From contig NC_077230.1 in NCBI RefSeq assembly GCF_027887165.1, positions 264,373,943 to 264,437,942 of the forward strand: a stretch of 64,000 bases of DNA, in the 5' to 3' direction. The DNA is from Monodelphis domestica. Lineage: Eukaryota; Chordata; Mammalia; Didelphimorphia; Didelphidae. Numbering within the stretch: the first letter of the stretch is position 1; every line of letters starts with the position of its first letter. The position numbers and the translations under genes were made by a program. Of this stretch, positions 47,561 to 57,689 are shown in pieces. A model generated the notes under the pieces. That model searched no databases, was not told where the DNA came from, and saw nothing but the letters and a program-made list of their open reading frames with translations.

Positions 47561-48285
47561 GGTGCTTTTTTTATTGTTTGCTCATTTTTCCTATCTAATT
47601 ATAGGTAGGCTTGGGGGGTGGGGGGGGAATGATGTGATGGTCTAAGGGCTGTGAGCTACCCCTTCCCCCTGATGATTCAATTGACTCTGGAGATGCTGAT
47701 AGATTAAAGCCTTGCCTCAGATTTAGGTGTAAGTTTTTTATCTCACTCAGATATTCATCAGGCCAGGGGCTGTGTAATTGATTCAATCAGGCACACCTGC
47801 CCTGAGTTTTAGGCAAAAAGATCAGTACTTAGTACTATCAACCACCCCAAAGTGTAAACTAAATTCTTATCCTAAACCCAGATTATAATTCCCTGGGCTG
47901 GGGCTCAGGACTTCTCCACACGTTTGAAATTTCAAGGGGTATGGGTTGGCTTGAAACACTGTTTGCCCAGGGAGGATCTCAGCATCTGGATGTTGTCTTG
48001 GGCAAAGGTTCCTCAACCTTGGTTAGCAGATATGGAGTGGCTGGGTATGGCTTGCTCTTCCCTCCTTGCTACAGCTTCTTTCTGGATCTGCTCTCCTCTC
48101 ACCCTTGTGTTCCAGATGTTCTTTGCCTACCTTTTGGATTTTTCTTTTCTTGAAAGTTGTTTCACTCTGTTTCATTGGTTCTTTCCACTCCTGTATTCAT
48201 TTTATGGTGATATTTTAATCTTGGTTGGAGAGGATTCTCATGGTGGCACAGAGCTGTTCTGGATTACTCCATCATCTTGGCTCCA

Positions 48286-48425
48286 CAATCCTAAAACATT
48301 CCTGAGGCACACAGAGGTTAAGTGATCTGCCCAAGGTCAAGAGCTAGTGTGTCAGAGATAGGATTTGTACCCAATTCGTCCTCAGTCTAATCCCTGAATT
48401 CTATTCCTCTATGCTAGGAGTAACC
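48286..48425 (+). repeat. MAR1/MIR-like SINE 3' part
   Basis: 'gaggcacacagaggttaagt' and 'gatctgcccaaggtcaagag' fit the MAR1 middle. It abuts the L1 5' end. Confidence 0.7.
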
Positions 48426-48443
48426 CTATTATTTGATTTAGGC

Positions 48444-48665
48444 CTGTGTTGGTGAACCTATGAAACACAAGCTGGAGGGGGTTGCTTCTTTCCCTCTATC
48501 CACTGGGCCTGAGGATATTTTTTTCATAGCACCTGCCCCTCTTGCACAGCAACCCAATGGGGGTGGTTCTTCCCTCCCCTGCCTGGGGTAAGGGGGATGG
48601 CTAACATGAGAGTGAGAGTGAGAGTGCAGTTTGGGCACTGGCCTCTAAAAAATTCACCATCACTG
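48444..48665. mobile_element. Short hAT-type DNA transposon with 8-bp target-site duplication
   Basis: The 222-bp element has inverted ends CTGTGTTGGTG and, read from the other strand, CAGTGATGGTG. Flanks ATTTAGGC (48436-48443) and ATTTAGGA (48666-48673) agree at 7 of 8 positions, the duplication length of hAT elements. There is no transposase frame. Confidence 0.85.
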
Positions 48666-48901
48666 ATTTAGGATCTGTGGGGCAAATTTGTAATTGCTCA
48701 GGTTGGGAGAACCTTTCACTGTGGAAAATCCCTTCATTAATGCAAATCAGTAACTCAAAAAGTTTTACAACTTAGTAACTCATTTGTAACTATTTATTTA
48801 TAACTCTTAAGGGTTTCTAGAGCTCTGAGAGGTTCAAGTTGCACCCGGACAATGTCAGAACCAGGACTTTCTGACTTCAAAGGCTGCTCTATGATCTACT
48901 C

Positions 48902-49074
48902 CAGCAGTGTCAAATTCAAGTGAAAAAGAGGATACTAATCCTTGCAGTCACATGTTGATGTAGTTTTAAAATGTCACTTCATGTTTTATTATGTTTTTGT
49001 TTTATATATTTCCCAATTACATATTAATCTGGTTCTGGGAGTGTGGCAGACCCATTCCTTGTTTGACACCTCTT
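48902..49074. mobile_element. Short hAT-type element, second family
   Basis: Ends are CAGCAGTGTCAAAT and, on the other strand, AAGAGGTGTCAAAC. The inner phrase 'atttcccaattacatattaa' then 'tctggttctggg' is also typical. I see no clear target-site duplication. Confidence 0.7.
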
Positions 49075-49539
49075 GTATTATGCTACATTGATTTTCCAAA
49101 AGACTTTTTAAAAATTATGTCACTGCTCTGAATTAAAATTTTATGAGTTATTTTATATCATAACATATGTGCCAGAAAGACAAGTGGAATTAAAAATACA
49201 TTTAAACACACCTTTGATGAGACCGCATATTTTCTTCCCAGTACTTCTCTGTCCTTCGGGAAACATCACAACCCATTCTAAACCCTCACCCTGCCTCCAC
49301 TCGGGTCAGTATTCCTGGACTTCTAAATTATCGACTGGATATTGATCTAAAGTAGACTTGTTAGCATGGGGCAGGAGAGTGAATTGTTTTCTTTACGTTG
49401 CCGGGATATCAGTAACAAATGTCGGGACAGAGCCACTAACCGGCCCACTTCCTTTTCCGCCTCCCCAGGGACACCTTCAACAACATGCTTCTCAGATTTA
49501 ATAAGGCTCTTTTGTCCGTTAACTACGTGTTCTCACCTC

Positions 49540-49837
49540 TCCACAGGGAGGAGAGCGGCCTAGGAGGGAAGATCGGAGTCACCCTTGGAGCGGCCTAAGG
49601 GATTCACAGTCGACCCCTGGCGGCCACACCGAGCACGGCCACGGCTTCCTCCTGGCCGGCTTAGCGTAGTGAGGAAGCGAGGAGAACTGGAAGGGGGAAC
49701 AAGGAAAGAGTAGAAGCTTTTGGAGAAAGGAGCAGGATGGAGAAGAGCCATAAAACTATTGAATAAACTTTCGCAAGGCAACCCCCAATTAACCGGAAAG
49801 GATAGGCTCACGCTTCCATATACTGGATGCCTCCGCG
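49540..49837. promoter_or_regulatory. Upstream half of CpG island, function unassigned
   Basis: This GC-rich, CpG-containing stretch lies just upstream of the CWC15 core promoter. It carries two exact copies of the 10-mer GAGCGGCCTA at 49553-49562 and 49588-49597. Human CWC15 lies head to head with KDM4D, so a bidirectional promoter is conceivable, but I see no coding exon leading away on the - strand here. Confidence 0.5.
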
Positions 49838-50034
49838 ACTTCCGCTTCGGTTCCCGCCCCGTCAGCGGCCTTCCTCCCCAACGATTGGCTGTTGCTTTTA
49901 GTCATATGACGCCTTCCGTTAAGCGCCCCCCCCGCCTTCTTGTTTTTCTTTTCCGGTATAAGAGAGTCGAGTTGTTCCCAAACTCTATGGTTTTCGGTTC
50001 CCGCCGCGGAGAGTTGTGGGAAAGAGGCGGAGTA
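49838..50034 (+). promoter_or_regulatory. CWC15: CWC15 CpG-island core promoter
   Basis: This is the core of the only clearly CpG-rich stretch in the window, which spans about 49.54-50.30 kb. Sites visible in order are an ETS-like ACTTCCGC (49838-49845), an E2F-like TTCCCGCC (49851-49858), an inverted CCAAT box ATTGG (49884-49888), a perfect 10-bp palindrome GTCATATGAC (49901-49910), a weak TATA-like TATAAG (49957-49962) and a second TTCCCGCC (49998-50005). Together they fit a housekeeping promoter. The start site is not known; the TATA-like box would place it near 49985-49990. Factor binding is inferred from motifs only. Confidence 0.75.
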
Positions 50035-50083
50035 ATGGTGCTGGCCTAACATCGGAGGGCTGTGGGACCCCAATTCTACCGAA
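49985..50083 (+). other. CWC15: CWC15 exon 1 (5' untranslated)
   Basis: A consensus splice donor, GAA|GTAAGTGA, ends this exon at 50083 inside the CpG island. The next acceptor in the gene is at 51550-51551, eight bases before the start codon, so exon 1 is untranslated. The 5' boundary is an estimate from the TATA-like box. The exon contains two upstream ATGs in the same frame (49987 and 50035) that share a stop at 50047-50049. Confidence 0.65.
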
Positions 50084-50416
50084 GTAAGTGACGCCGGCTC
50101 TTGATCCTGGTGGCTCTTTGGTGGGGAAAAAGGTTTTTGGGTGGTGGAGGTAGGAGCAGGAGAAAGGTAGGGAAGTTAACGGGAAGAACTAAGCCGTACG
50201 GGCATAAGGGATCTGGGTTCTGGTTTGAAGATAGGGCCCTGGTTCAGGCTGCTGTTTGTCGGGTCTTTTGCCTTTGCTGTCAAAAGGTTCTCGCTCCATC
50301 CCCTGGCGGACTCCGGCCACACCTGAAACCTACCCTTTTCTGATTTCTGGTTGTATTTTGTCAAGTCATTCTCCTTTGCACAGCCCCTTTGGGAAGTGCC
50401 TCTCCACCCCACCCCT

Positions 50417-50471
50417 TAGAGTGTAAGCTCCCCGAGGGCGGGCTTTGTGGTACCTTCCTTTGTACTCTAGA
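50417..50471 (+). repeat. Short L2 3'-tail relic in CWC15 intron 1
   Basis: The text 'gtgtaagctccccgagggc' followed by a 'ggctttgt' segment matches the well-known L2 tail. Only about 55 bp are recognisable. Confidence 0.5.
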
Positions 50472-50794
50472 AGCCTGGGTTGCTCGAATCTGGTATTATA
50501 AAGAGCAGGCAAATTCATTGTCTGACTAGTGGAGGAACAGATAATTTCCAGATACCGGAGAGTTGTTGGAAAATAATTACCTCCTACCCCTCATAGCATC
50601 GAACTTCACGTTTTAGTAACTGCAGAGTAGCGATAAGAAGTATATTATGAAAACTTTTATCCCAGGATTTGAATATTAAGAAGAAGAATTTGGCCTATTC
50701 ACCTAAACTATGAGGTTTAGCACAGGGCAAACATTTTTGCCAAACTTTACAGTGGAGCTTGTATAACTTTCAGTTTTCCCTTGCTTTTTTTCCC

Positions 50795-50997
50795 CCCTTT
50801 TATTTTATTTTAATTCTCACCGCTCTAGAATCAATTCTGTATTGGTTCCAAGGCAGAAAAGCAGTAAGGGTTAGGCGATGGGGGTTAAGTGACTTGCCCA
50901 TGGTCACACAGCTAGGAAGTGTATGAGGCACTATTTGAACCCCAAACCTCCCCTTTCTATGCCTGGCTCACAATCTACTAAGCCACTTATCTGCCCC
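50795..50997 (-). repeat. Marsupial tRNA-derived SINE in CWC15 intron 1
   Basis: Read on the - strand it has the SINE head ('ggggcagataagtggct'), the CORE-like middle ('gtgaccatgggcaagtcac') and a tail beside a T/C-rich run on the + strand. It is full length and moderately diverged. Confidence 0.88.
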
Positions 50998-51074
50998 ATC
51001 TCCCCTCTTTTTCCTTTTGAGGTTCCTAAGATACTTTTGTGGATGTAGTTTGTTTTTCAGTCATTCACAGAGTC

Positions 51075-51240
51075 TTGATAAGAATACTGACTTTGGAATT
51101 AGCTGATTTGGATTCAGGTACAGACTGTCCCTTTGTGGCCTTGAGAAATTCACTTAAATATTTTGGGCTTCTTCTTTTCCTGAATGTTCTGTCAAGCACT
51201 TTCCATTTCTAAATCTGATGACCATAATAAACACAATCCC
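51075..51240 (+). repeat. Old MIR/MAR-like SINE in CWC15 intron 1
   Basis: The fragments 'tttggattcaggtacagact', 'ttcacttaa' and 'gcactttccatttctaaat' follow the order of MIR-like SINEs. The copy is strongly decayed. Confidence 0.55.
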
Positions 51241-51559
51241 ACTTGCTCAGGTTTGGTAAGAATCAAACAATGTACATAAAAATAATAATTTCTTCACCTT
51301 TCTATGACTCTTAATTTGCTCTCATAAGTCTTTGTTTTGGAGGAGTGTGTTTTTGGTATATTGCTCTTGTGATGTATATTTGTCAATACAGGTATCAGCA
51401 GATAAAGAGTTATTGAAATGTAGATAGTGCTGATAAATTCAGTTGAATGAATTTTGAGAGCTTCTCACATGTATGATTTTAACCCTACTTTTAAAACAGA
51501 GTTTTTCTTATGTATATATCTGTATGTGACTTATACTGTTTTTCTCTAAAGTATCGAAG

Positions 51560-51690
51560 ATGACAACAGCGGCAAGGCCTACATTTGAACCTGCAAGAGG
51601 TGGAAGAGGAAAAGGGGAAGGTGATTTGAGTCAGCTTTCCAAGCAATATTCAAGCAGAGACCTTCCTTCTCACACAAAGATTAAATATAG
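51560..51690 (+). CDS. CWC15: CWC15 coding exon 2 (residues 1-44), spliceosome-associated protein
   Basis: CWC15 (Cwf15/AD002) is a component of the Prp19-related (NTC) group of spliceosomal proteins, acts in the nucleus in pre-mRNA splicing, and is present in activated spliceosomes. This exon starts after the acceptor TCTAAAG at 51551 and carries eight bases of 5' UTR. The start ATG at 51560 has A at -3. The translation begins [15 protein letters not shown] and runs to IKY plus two bases of an Arg codon, matching the highly conserved N-terminus of the family as I remember it. The donor is AG|GTAATA at 51690/51691 and the exit phase is 2. The start is chosen because the family N-terminus begins exactly here. 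No other gene in the window competes with this reading. Confidence 0.95.
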
Positions 51691-52439
51691 GTAATAAAAA
51701 CTCCCAATTTTTTTCTTGTATTAGATTTTTCTTATAAGGAAGAACTTTTGCATAGTTATGCAGTGGATTCCTCTGGTTAATAGGGTGTTTCTATATATGC
51801 ATATATACCAATTATCAGAGCTTTAGTAATAAAACATAGCCAACACTAAAGTGTATTTAACATAAATTTTTACATATGAGTGTATATATACATATATACA
51901 CGTGCATACCTATATCAATTACTTCTGTCAAAGCACAAACATAATAGAAATTTCTATTAGAATATCAGTTAAATTTACTTTGGAGGGTTTACTATGTGAT
52001 CATAAAATTCTTTAAAGACCTTTTGTGCCATGAAATTGTATTTTTATGGACATTCTTTTCCCCTAACATTTAATTTAGATTCAAGTTTTCATTCCTGATG
52101 AATATGGCCCTACTCTACCCTATATCTACTATGATTCAAGTCTCTTTAATTAGCTTCCTTGCCCACAACCTTTAGTCCATCCTGTCAGTAGCAGAAGAAC
52201 TGTCTTTCTCTTTATTATTTTCATTATTTTACTTTTTATAAAAAATCAGGGTCCAGGTATCCTGAGTACTTCACACATACATTTGGGGCATGAAGCATTG
52301 TAATGCAGTTTTAAGCTTATTATTCTCCCTTACCTATAATGTGGGTCCCTGGCTTATAATTTGAGTTTCAGGCACTCTCCCTCTCATTTTACTTATTTTA
52401 CCCTTTTTTGTAAGTCAAAATAAAAAAATAGTCATTTCT

Positions 52440-53330
52440 GTCTAAATCTTTATCAAAAAAAGAAATTAGATTAATAAGATAATAATAGTCATTTAAATGT
52501 GATGAGTATAAAATTCTTAATGCATGTCAAGGAAAGATAAACTGAAACTTTTAAACTTGATTCCAACGGTTATAGAATAAAGGTGATACCTACAAATGCC
52601 TTGGTCTTCTCAAAGCAAGATAATTTTGAGCATAATGATAGCAAGGAGACAGATGTGACTGTTGAGATTTACTGGCATCCTAAAATTAAAGTTGAATGAG
52701 TAGAATACATTAAAAGCAATTAAAACCTACCCAGTGCCAGTTTTAATGTACCCTGTAGTAACTTTGAAATGGTCTTAACAGATTTGGAAAGTATCCCAAC
52801 ATAACCTTGACAATATTAATGAAAAAGACCATTACTGTAAAGTAGCTATAAAAAGAGATTCATTCATACTCCCCTTCCAAAAAGGACAAAGATTAATAGA
52901 CATTCTTAAAGCATGTAATAATCAAGGCTAAAATATGTGGAAATATTTTTGGAACAAGCAGGCATTACTTCACTGGGCAACAGTCAACATCATTAGTTTT
53001 GTTGAATATAACTAAAAGTGGGTAACCTCTACTGGGATAACTACCCAAGATACAAGAATAGAATCAAAAGAAAACCATGGGAGACATCCACATGGATTCT
53101 GCCTTACCTAACACTATATTGACAAAGAAGTAGCATCAAACAGTAGCATCTACCAGATACCTAATATGCTATGACCTGATGTCTGGAATTATCTACATCA
53201 GGAACTATTGACTTTCATAAACTAACAAAATAAATCTCTATGTTACAAATATGCCAGCATATCATGGAGAACTCAACCAGTAAATTAGACTGGAATTGAA
53301 CCATTGTCATCTCAAACTGTTTATCCTGAT
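52440..53330. other. Unassigned stretch in CWC15 intron 2
   Basis: About 890 bp match no repeat I know. The composition is more even than in the flanking AT-rich intron, with short open stretches on the + strand interrupted by stops. It could be a decayed LINE or processed-gene relic. I do not assign a family. Confidence 0.3.
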
Positions 53331-53684
53331 TAACTAGACATTTATTATTGATATAAAAAATAATATTTTTAGTAATTGTCATCAAACCAAATATAATCTG
53401 TAAGCTACGTGGAATGAAAGGCTTTTAAAATATGGAGATGAGGTAGAGGTTAAAAGTATGTTGAAAACATGAATTAATATATCCCCTGTTGCTTGTTTTC
53501 TATTAGAATTATACTAAGGATGCTTTTCTTGAACCTGTAGATAAGTTTATATCCCAGTACTTTTATTCAACTACAAAGAACAGTTATCAATAATTCATAG
53601 AACATTAAATATAAGAGTAATAGAATAATGATTTGTTTTAATGTCTCTATTTCAAATTATTGAAAAGATGAGAATGAGATCATT

Positions 53685-53925
53685 ATAGTAATGATGATAG
53701 CTCATATTTGTATAAAATTTTAAATTTTATGTGATCCATCAGTTATTTGATTTAAGCCTCACAACTCTTTATGAAATGTGGTATTCCTATTTTACACATG
53801 AGGGAACTCAGACTCAAAGAGAGATTAAATGATTTGCCCATAGTTACACACTAAATGTCAGGAGTTGAAGCCAGGTATTTAATGATTCAAAGAGTAACTT
53901 TCTACACACTACAACACAATGCAGT
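53685..53925 (+). repeat. MAR1/MIR-like CORE-SINE in CWC15 intron 2
   Basis: The diagnostic order is visible: a 'cctcacaactctttatgaaa' segment, then 'attttacacatgagggaact', then 'gatttgcccatagttacaca'. It is an old diverged copy on the + strand. Confidence 0.8.
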
Positions 53926-54957
53926 GGACACACTGTTCCCGTCTTTGAAGATCCTCTTGCCCACCTACTTGTTCTCTTGTCCCCTGTGCTTTTCTATTTT
54001 TAAAATTCTGTTCAAGACTTCTGTCACTTTATGAGACTCTTCTAGACTTAATTCTGTTTGACTTCAACTACTAACTTCTATATTCCTTATACTGTGCATT
54101 TGTAGTTAGTTGTTTATGTTTAAGGGTTTATTAATGGTTCATGAGCATTTGTTTGTATTAGAACATTTTCCATACAGTTGGTAACAAAACATTGTTAGTC
54201 TGATGCCACTTTCAAGAAATGTAATATTTGATTACAAGTTTATAGGGAAGTGTCAGGAAATGCATCTTTAAGGAGCACAGAGTATTCCATACCTTTTTTA
54301 AAGTTAACTTTTAAATTCTAGATTTCAAATTTGAATAATCCTAGATGAAAAGTCATCATGGAACATTATATCAGATACTTATGTCATATATGAAAATTTA
54401 ATACAGAAGTTTTCTCATGCTCATTATACTTAAAACTATTTTCATTTTAAAAAAATGAAATAATCCACATAGCCAATGGTTTTTATGAAGACAGATTTCC
54501 AGAAAAAGGCAATTAAATGAAATGAATGAATGATAATAAATTAGAGTTGTATCAAAACATGGAAATTGCTATCTTCTCTCTTTCTAGCTTTAGAGTTGAG
54601 CATCTATTTAATTTTTTAATGTTTCCTTGGCTTTATGATTTCTTTAGTGTGAGGTACTCTTTTCACCAATGAAGATTGCATCCTAGCTACATCTTATCCG
54701 TGCAATTCTTATTTTGTGTCTTATTTTTACAGACTAACCAAAGAAAAAATATCCAATGTTCTAGAGGACTTCCTCTGCTACTTTGAATAATTGCACCTTC
54801 CAGTACAGTATATGTGCTGTCTATCCAATATGCCTTACTCGCAATGCACAATTCACTCACTTTTCTGGTTATACATATCCTTGGTGATTTTTTTTAATGT
54901 CACATCTGAAGTTGAAATATTTTTCAGTAACACAGTGCTGACTATTGATTCAACATA

Positions 54958-55312
54958 CAGTGATACTTCATCTATCATGGAAGTTATGTTCCAGAGACCC
55001 CCGTGATAGGTGAAAATCTATGAAGTAGTAGCATTATATTTATTTTATTTATATATATTTTAAGGCTTTATAAACCCTTCCCACTATCCTATAAACCTTT
55101 TTCACACTCTTATTAACCTACAGTCACTGAGCCAGTCAGCACCCAGGATCCAGAACACAACACTGTGGTTGGTTGCTTTTCATTCCATTAGCCAATATTG
55201 TGCTTAGATATGTGCAATGCAAAGATACAGAATTAGATTAAAAAAAGAAAAGAAAAACCTATGATACAGTGAACCTGCTATAAGTGAACCACAATATAGT
55301 GAGGGACAACTG
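54958..55312. mobile_element. Tigger-like (pogo/Tc1-mariner) non-autonomous DNA transposon
   Basis: The element is 355 bp and flanked by TA on both sides (54956-54957 and 55313-55314), as expected for Tc1/mariner-superfamily insertion. One end begins CAGTGATACTTC. The other end, read inward from the - strand, begins CAGTTGTCCCTCACTATATT, the Tigger-type terminus. Inside are the phrases 'gttccagagacccccgtgat' and 'ctataagtgaaccacaatat', which are also typical of this group. There is no transposase frame, so it was moved in trans. It sits in CWC15 intron 2. Confidence 0.85.
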
Positions 55313-55559
55313 TATTGGATTTTGACAAAATAAGCAGTTTGGAATTATTGTGAAAGTGCTATGTAGTTTCCCAGGTGTAATCTAGCCCATTCTAAGGTTT
55401 TTGGAGAGACTATTAGATTTGAAATTGGAGCACTTGCATTTTTATATCAGGTCTTCTTTAGTACCTTGGACACTAATTTCATCTGTCTTCTTTGGTTCTT
55501 AATTTTCTCATCTGCAAAATAGATTCTACTGGAAGATTGATGAGGCACTTGTAGATTCA

Positions 55560-55830
55560 AGAGCCTATAGAAATAATAATTGACATTTTCCTATTTTAAT
55601 ATTCGCAAGTTGCTATACATTTTCATTTGTGCCTTACAACAATCCTAAGATTCTATACTACAGATATTACTTTTTCATGTATCACAGATAAATAGCTTTA
55701 TAGATATTAAATAAATTGGATGTTATATTGGTAAATAGTTGGTGTTGGAATTTGAATTCACCTCTTCCAGACTCCCATGTATATAATGCTTTTTCCATTC
55801 TTATTCAATTTGGGGAATATCTTATTGTTC
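55560..55830 (+). repeat. MAR1/MIR-like CORE-SINE in CWC15 intron 2
   Basis: The order 'gccttacaacaatcctaaga', then 'atcacagataaatagcttta', then 'ggaatttgaattcacctctt' fits the MAR1 middle and 3' part. It is heavily diverged. Confidence 0.6.
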
Positions 55831-57501
55831 TCTGCAGTACCTATCCAACACATAGGACTGAGAGATTTACTTAATTGGTTGCCTCCCTAACTGTGAGTAT
55901 TTTTCTATTAACCAAGAAGAATGGCATAATGTGGGATAGTCTGAGCCACACACTTTCCTTATCTACCTTTTTGCCCTAATTTGCTTAATTAAATGGATTT
56001 CTTTTGAATAACTGTAATCTCATTAAGAAGATCTTATAGGAAAGCACATTATCATCTGCAGTCAGAAATTTCTGAGAAATCATTCCATCATTAGAGAATC
56101 AGTTTTCCATTTGGACTTTATGCAGGACATCTTCATGACACTGGCAAGCATTTTTGGTCAGCATCATATCGCCCTTTTTTTATGCTTTGCCAATCATTTT
56201 AATGAATGAAGTGATCATGATTTAATTTTATATGACCTTATGTGTGAGAGACATATGAAAGGCAGATATTTAAGGGTTCGCTTTGTTCTGCAGTCAAGTA
56301 CCCTTTTGTAATCAAATAACATACAGTGGGATTTTTAGGGTCTCGGCATCTTATTTGTATCTCTGTGAAGATTAATCTGCTCCAAAAAAAGTCTACAAAT
56401 ATTCTCTTTTGTTAGTAGTCTTTATACTATTTCATATGTCATCAAAAATAAACTTAGTGAATAAATCATTCTCAAAAAGATTTTGCAAACATGAGAAATT
56501 AAGTGTAGTTAGAAATTGCTAGTATATTTTTCACCCTTTTCATGGAGGAAAATAGTCTATGATCTTTCCCATTTAAAAAAAACATATATTTTTGAGATCT
56601 GAAATATATTATCAGTCCCTGAGTGCTTTTAAAATTATTTTGCCTCTGTATAGATTTCTTCTGTAATATATTATATTTGATCAAGTTGAGCTATGCTTCT
56701 TGGCATCATAATTACCAATGCTACTTCTTCAGTTAATATATCAGGTTGTGGAGTGAGGAGTATAATCACAGTTTTTCATTTATTCCTGATTAAAATATCT
56801 TGCTATAAAAATACCAGCACATATAGTCTATTTTTTCCTTCCAGTTTCATCTGTTTTGAGCAGTTCCATATATATAAAAGATTTTAAACAAAGCCTCATA
56901 TCTATTATGTAAAGCTTACATTTTAAAAAAGAACAAAATAAATTCAACATCATTTTAAACCTGTTGCTTATCTATGTCTTCTTCTGAACCTCTTGTTTTC
57001 TTTTACTCTGTGCATTTTTAAAAAAAATTGCTAAAATAACTTTTTCATCTCCTTTTTCCTCTTAAATTAAAAAACACAAAATCCTACTTTAAAACAAAAA
57101 AGTCTGGCCAGATGAAATAAGTTTTCACATTGACCAGGTCTAGAAATGAGTATCTTAGTTTTCCTCTAAATTGTCCAATTCTTTCAGGATATGGACAGCT
57201 TACTTTATCATCCTCTCCAACAGTGATTAGTCATTGCATTGATCAGATTTCTTAAGTCTTTCAAAATGTTTTTCCTTACAATATGATAGTTATTGTATAA
57301 ATTATTCTAGTTCCACTTACTGCAGTTTACACCCTTAGTTCTCAGTGGCTTCCCAATGGGGGAAAAGCTTTCTATTCAAGCTTTAATTCAATGAGGCATT
57401 CTTTTCAAGTTACCTTAGGTTCTAAACCATTTCACTGGTTGTTTTGTGAACAAGTTCTGTGTTTTTGAAATCTTCATAATCCCATTTTGTTTCTCTGTTA
57501 G
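55831..57501. other. CWC15 intron 2, distal part, no recognised element
   Basis: This is AT-rich intronic sequence. The acceptor of exon 3 closes it with a pyrimidine tract (57485-57501). I see no repeat that I can name with confidence. Confidence 0.6.
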
Positions 57502-57614
57502 ACAAACTACTCAGGATGCTCCTGAAGAGGTTCGCAATCGTGACTTTAGAAGAGAACTAGAAGAGAGAGAGAGAGTTGCTGCACGAGAAAAAAATAGAGA
57601 TCGTCCAACTAGAG
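57502..57614 (+). CDS. CWC15: CWC15 coding exon 3 (residues 44-82)
   Basis: The acceptor CTCTGTTAG ends at 57501 and the exon opens with the last base of the split Arg codon, then [10 protein letters not shown]. It continues through a strongly charged Arg/Glu segment ([16 protein letters not shown]) typical of this family. The donor is AGAG|GTACCT at 57614/57615 and one base of a Glu codon is carried on. The 113-bp length keeps frame with exons 2 and 4. It follows a 5.8-kb intron that holds a Tigger-like element and old SINEs. Confidence 0.95.
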
Positions 57615-57689
57615 GTACCTGAATTATTTCAGATACTTGAATATGTAGGGTATTTGTCTATTATAAAATCATCATATGGTGTGAAGCTT

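Larger units (their letters stand above)
42016..48285 (-). mobile_element. Near full-length LINE-1, inactive
   Basis: The element has a 3' poly(A), seen as T10 at 42016-42025, and a 5' end near 48285 beginning 'ggagccaagatgatggagta' on the - strand. Its length of about 6.27 kb is close to that of a complete L1. The parts in - order are 5' UTR (48285 to about 47560), ORF1 with RRM and C-terminal domain (about 47560-46560), inter-ORF region, endonuclease (about 46000-45126, including 'SDHNAI'), reverse transcriptase (about 44880-43700) and C-terminal domain (about 43420-42800). The RT catalytic FADD is at 44037-44048. The frames are interrupted many times by stops and shifts, so it cannot move itself. 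I see no convincing target-site duplication. Confidence 0.95.

Noticed and set aside
47924-48325. 133-codon + strand frame
   Set aside because: It is antisense to the 5' UTR of the L1 and runs past its 5' end.
49720-50049. 109-codon frame across the CWC15 promoter and exon 1
   Set aside because: Most of it lies upstream of the likely start site. Only the final part from 49987 can be transcribed as a uORF.
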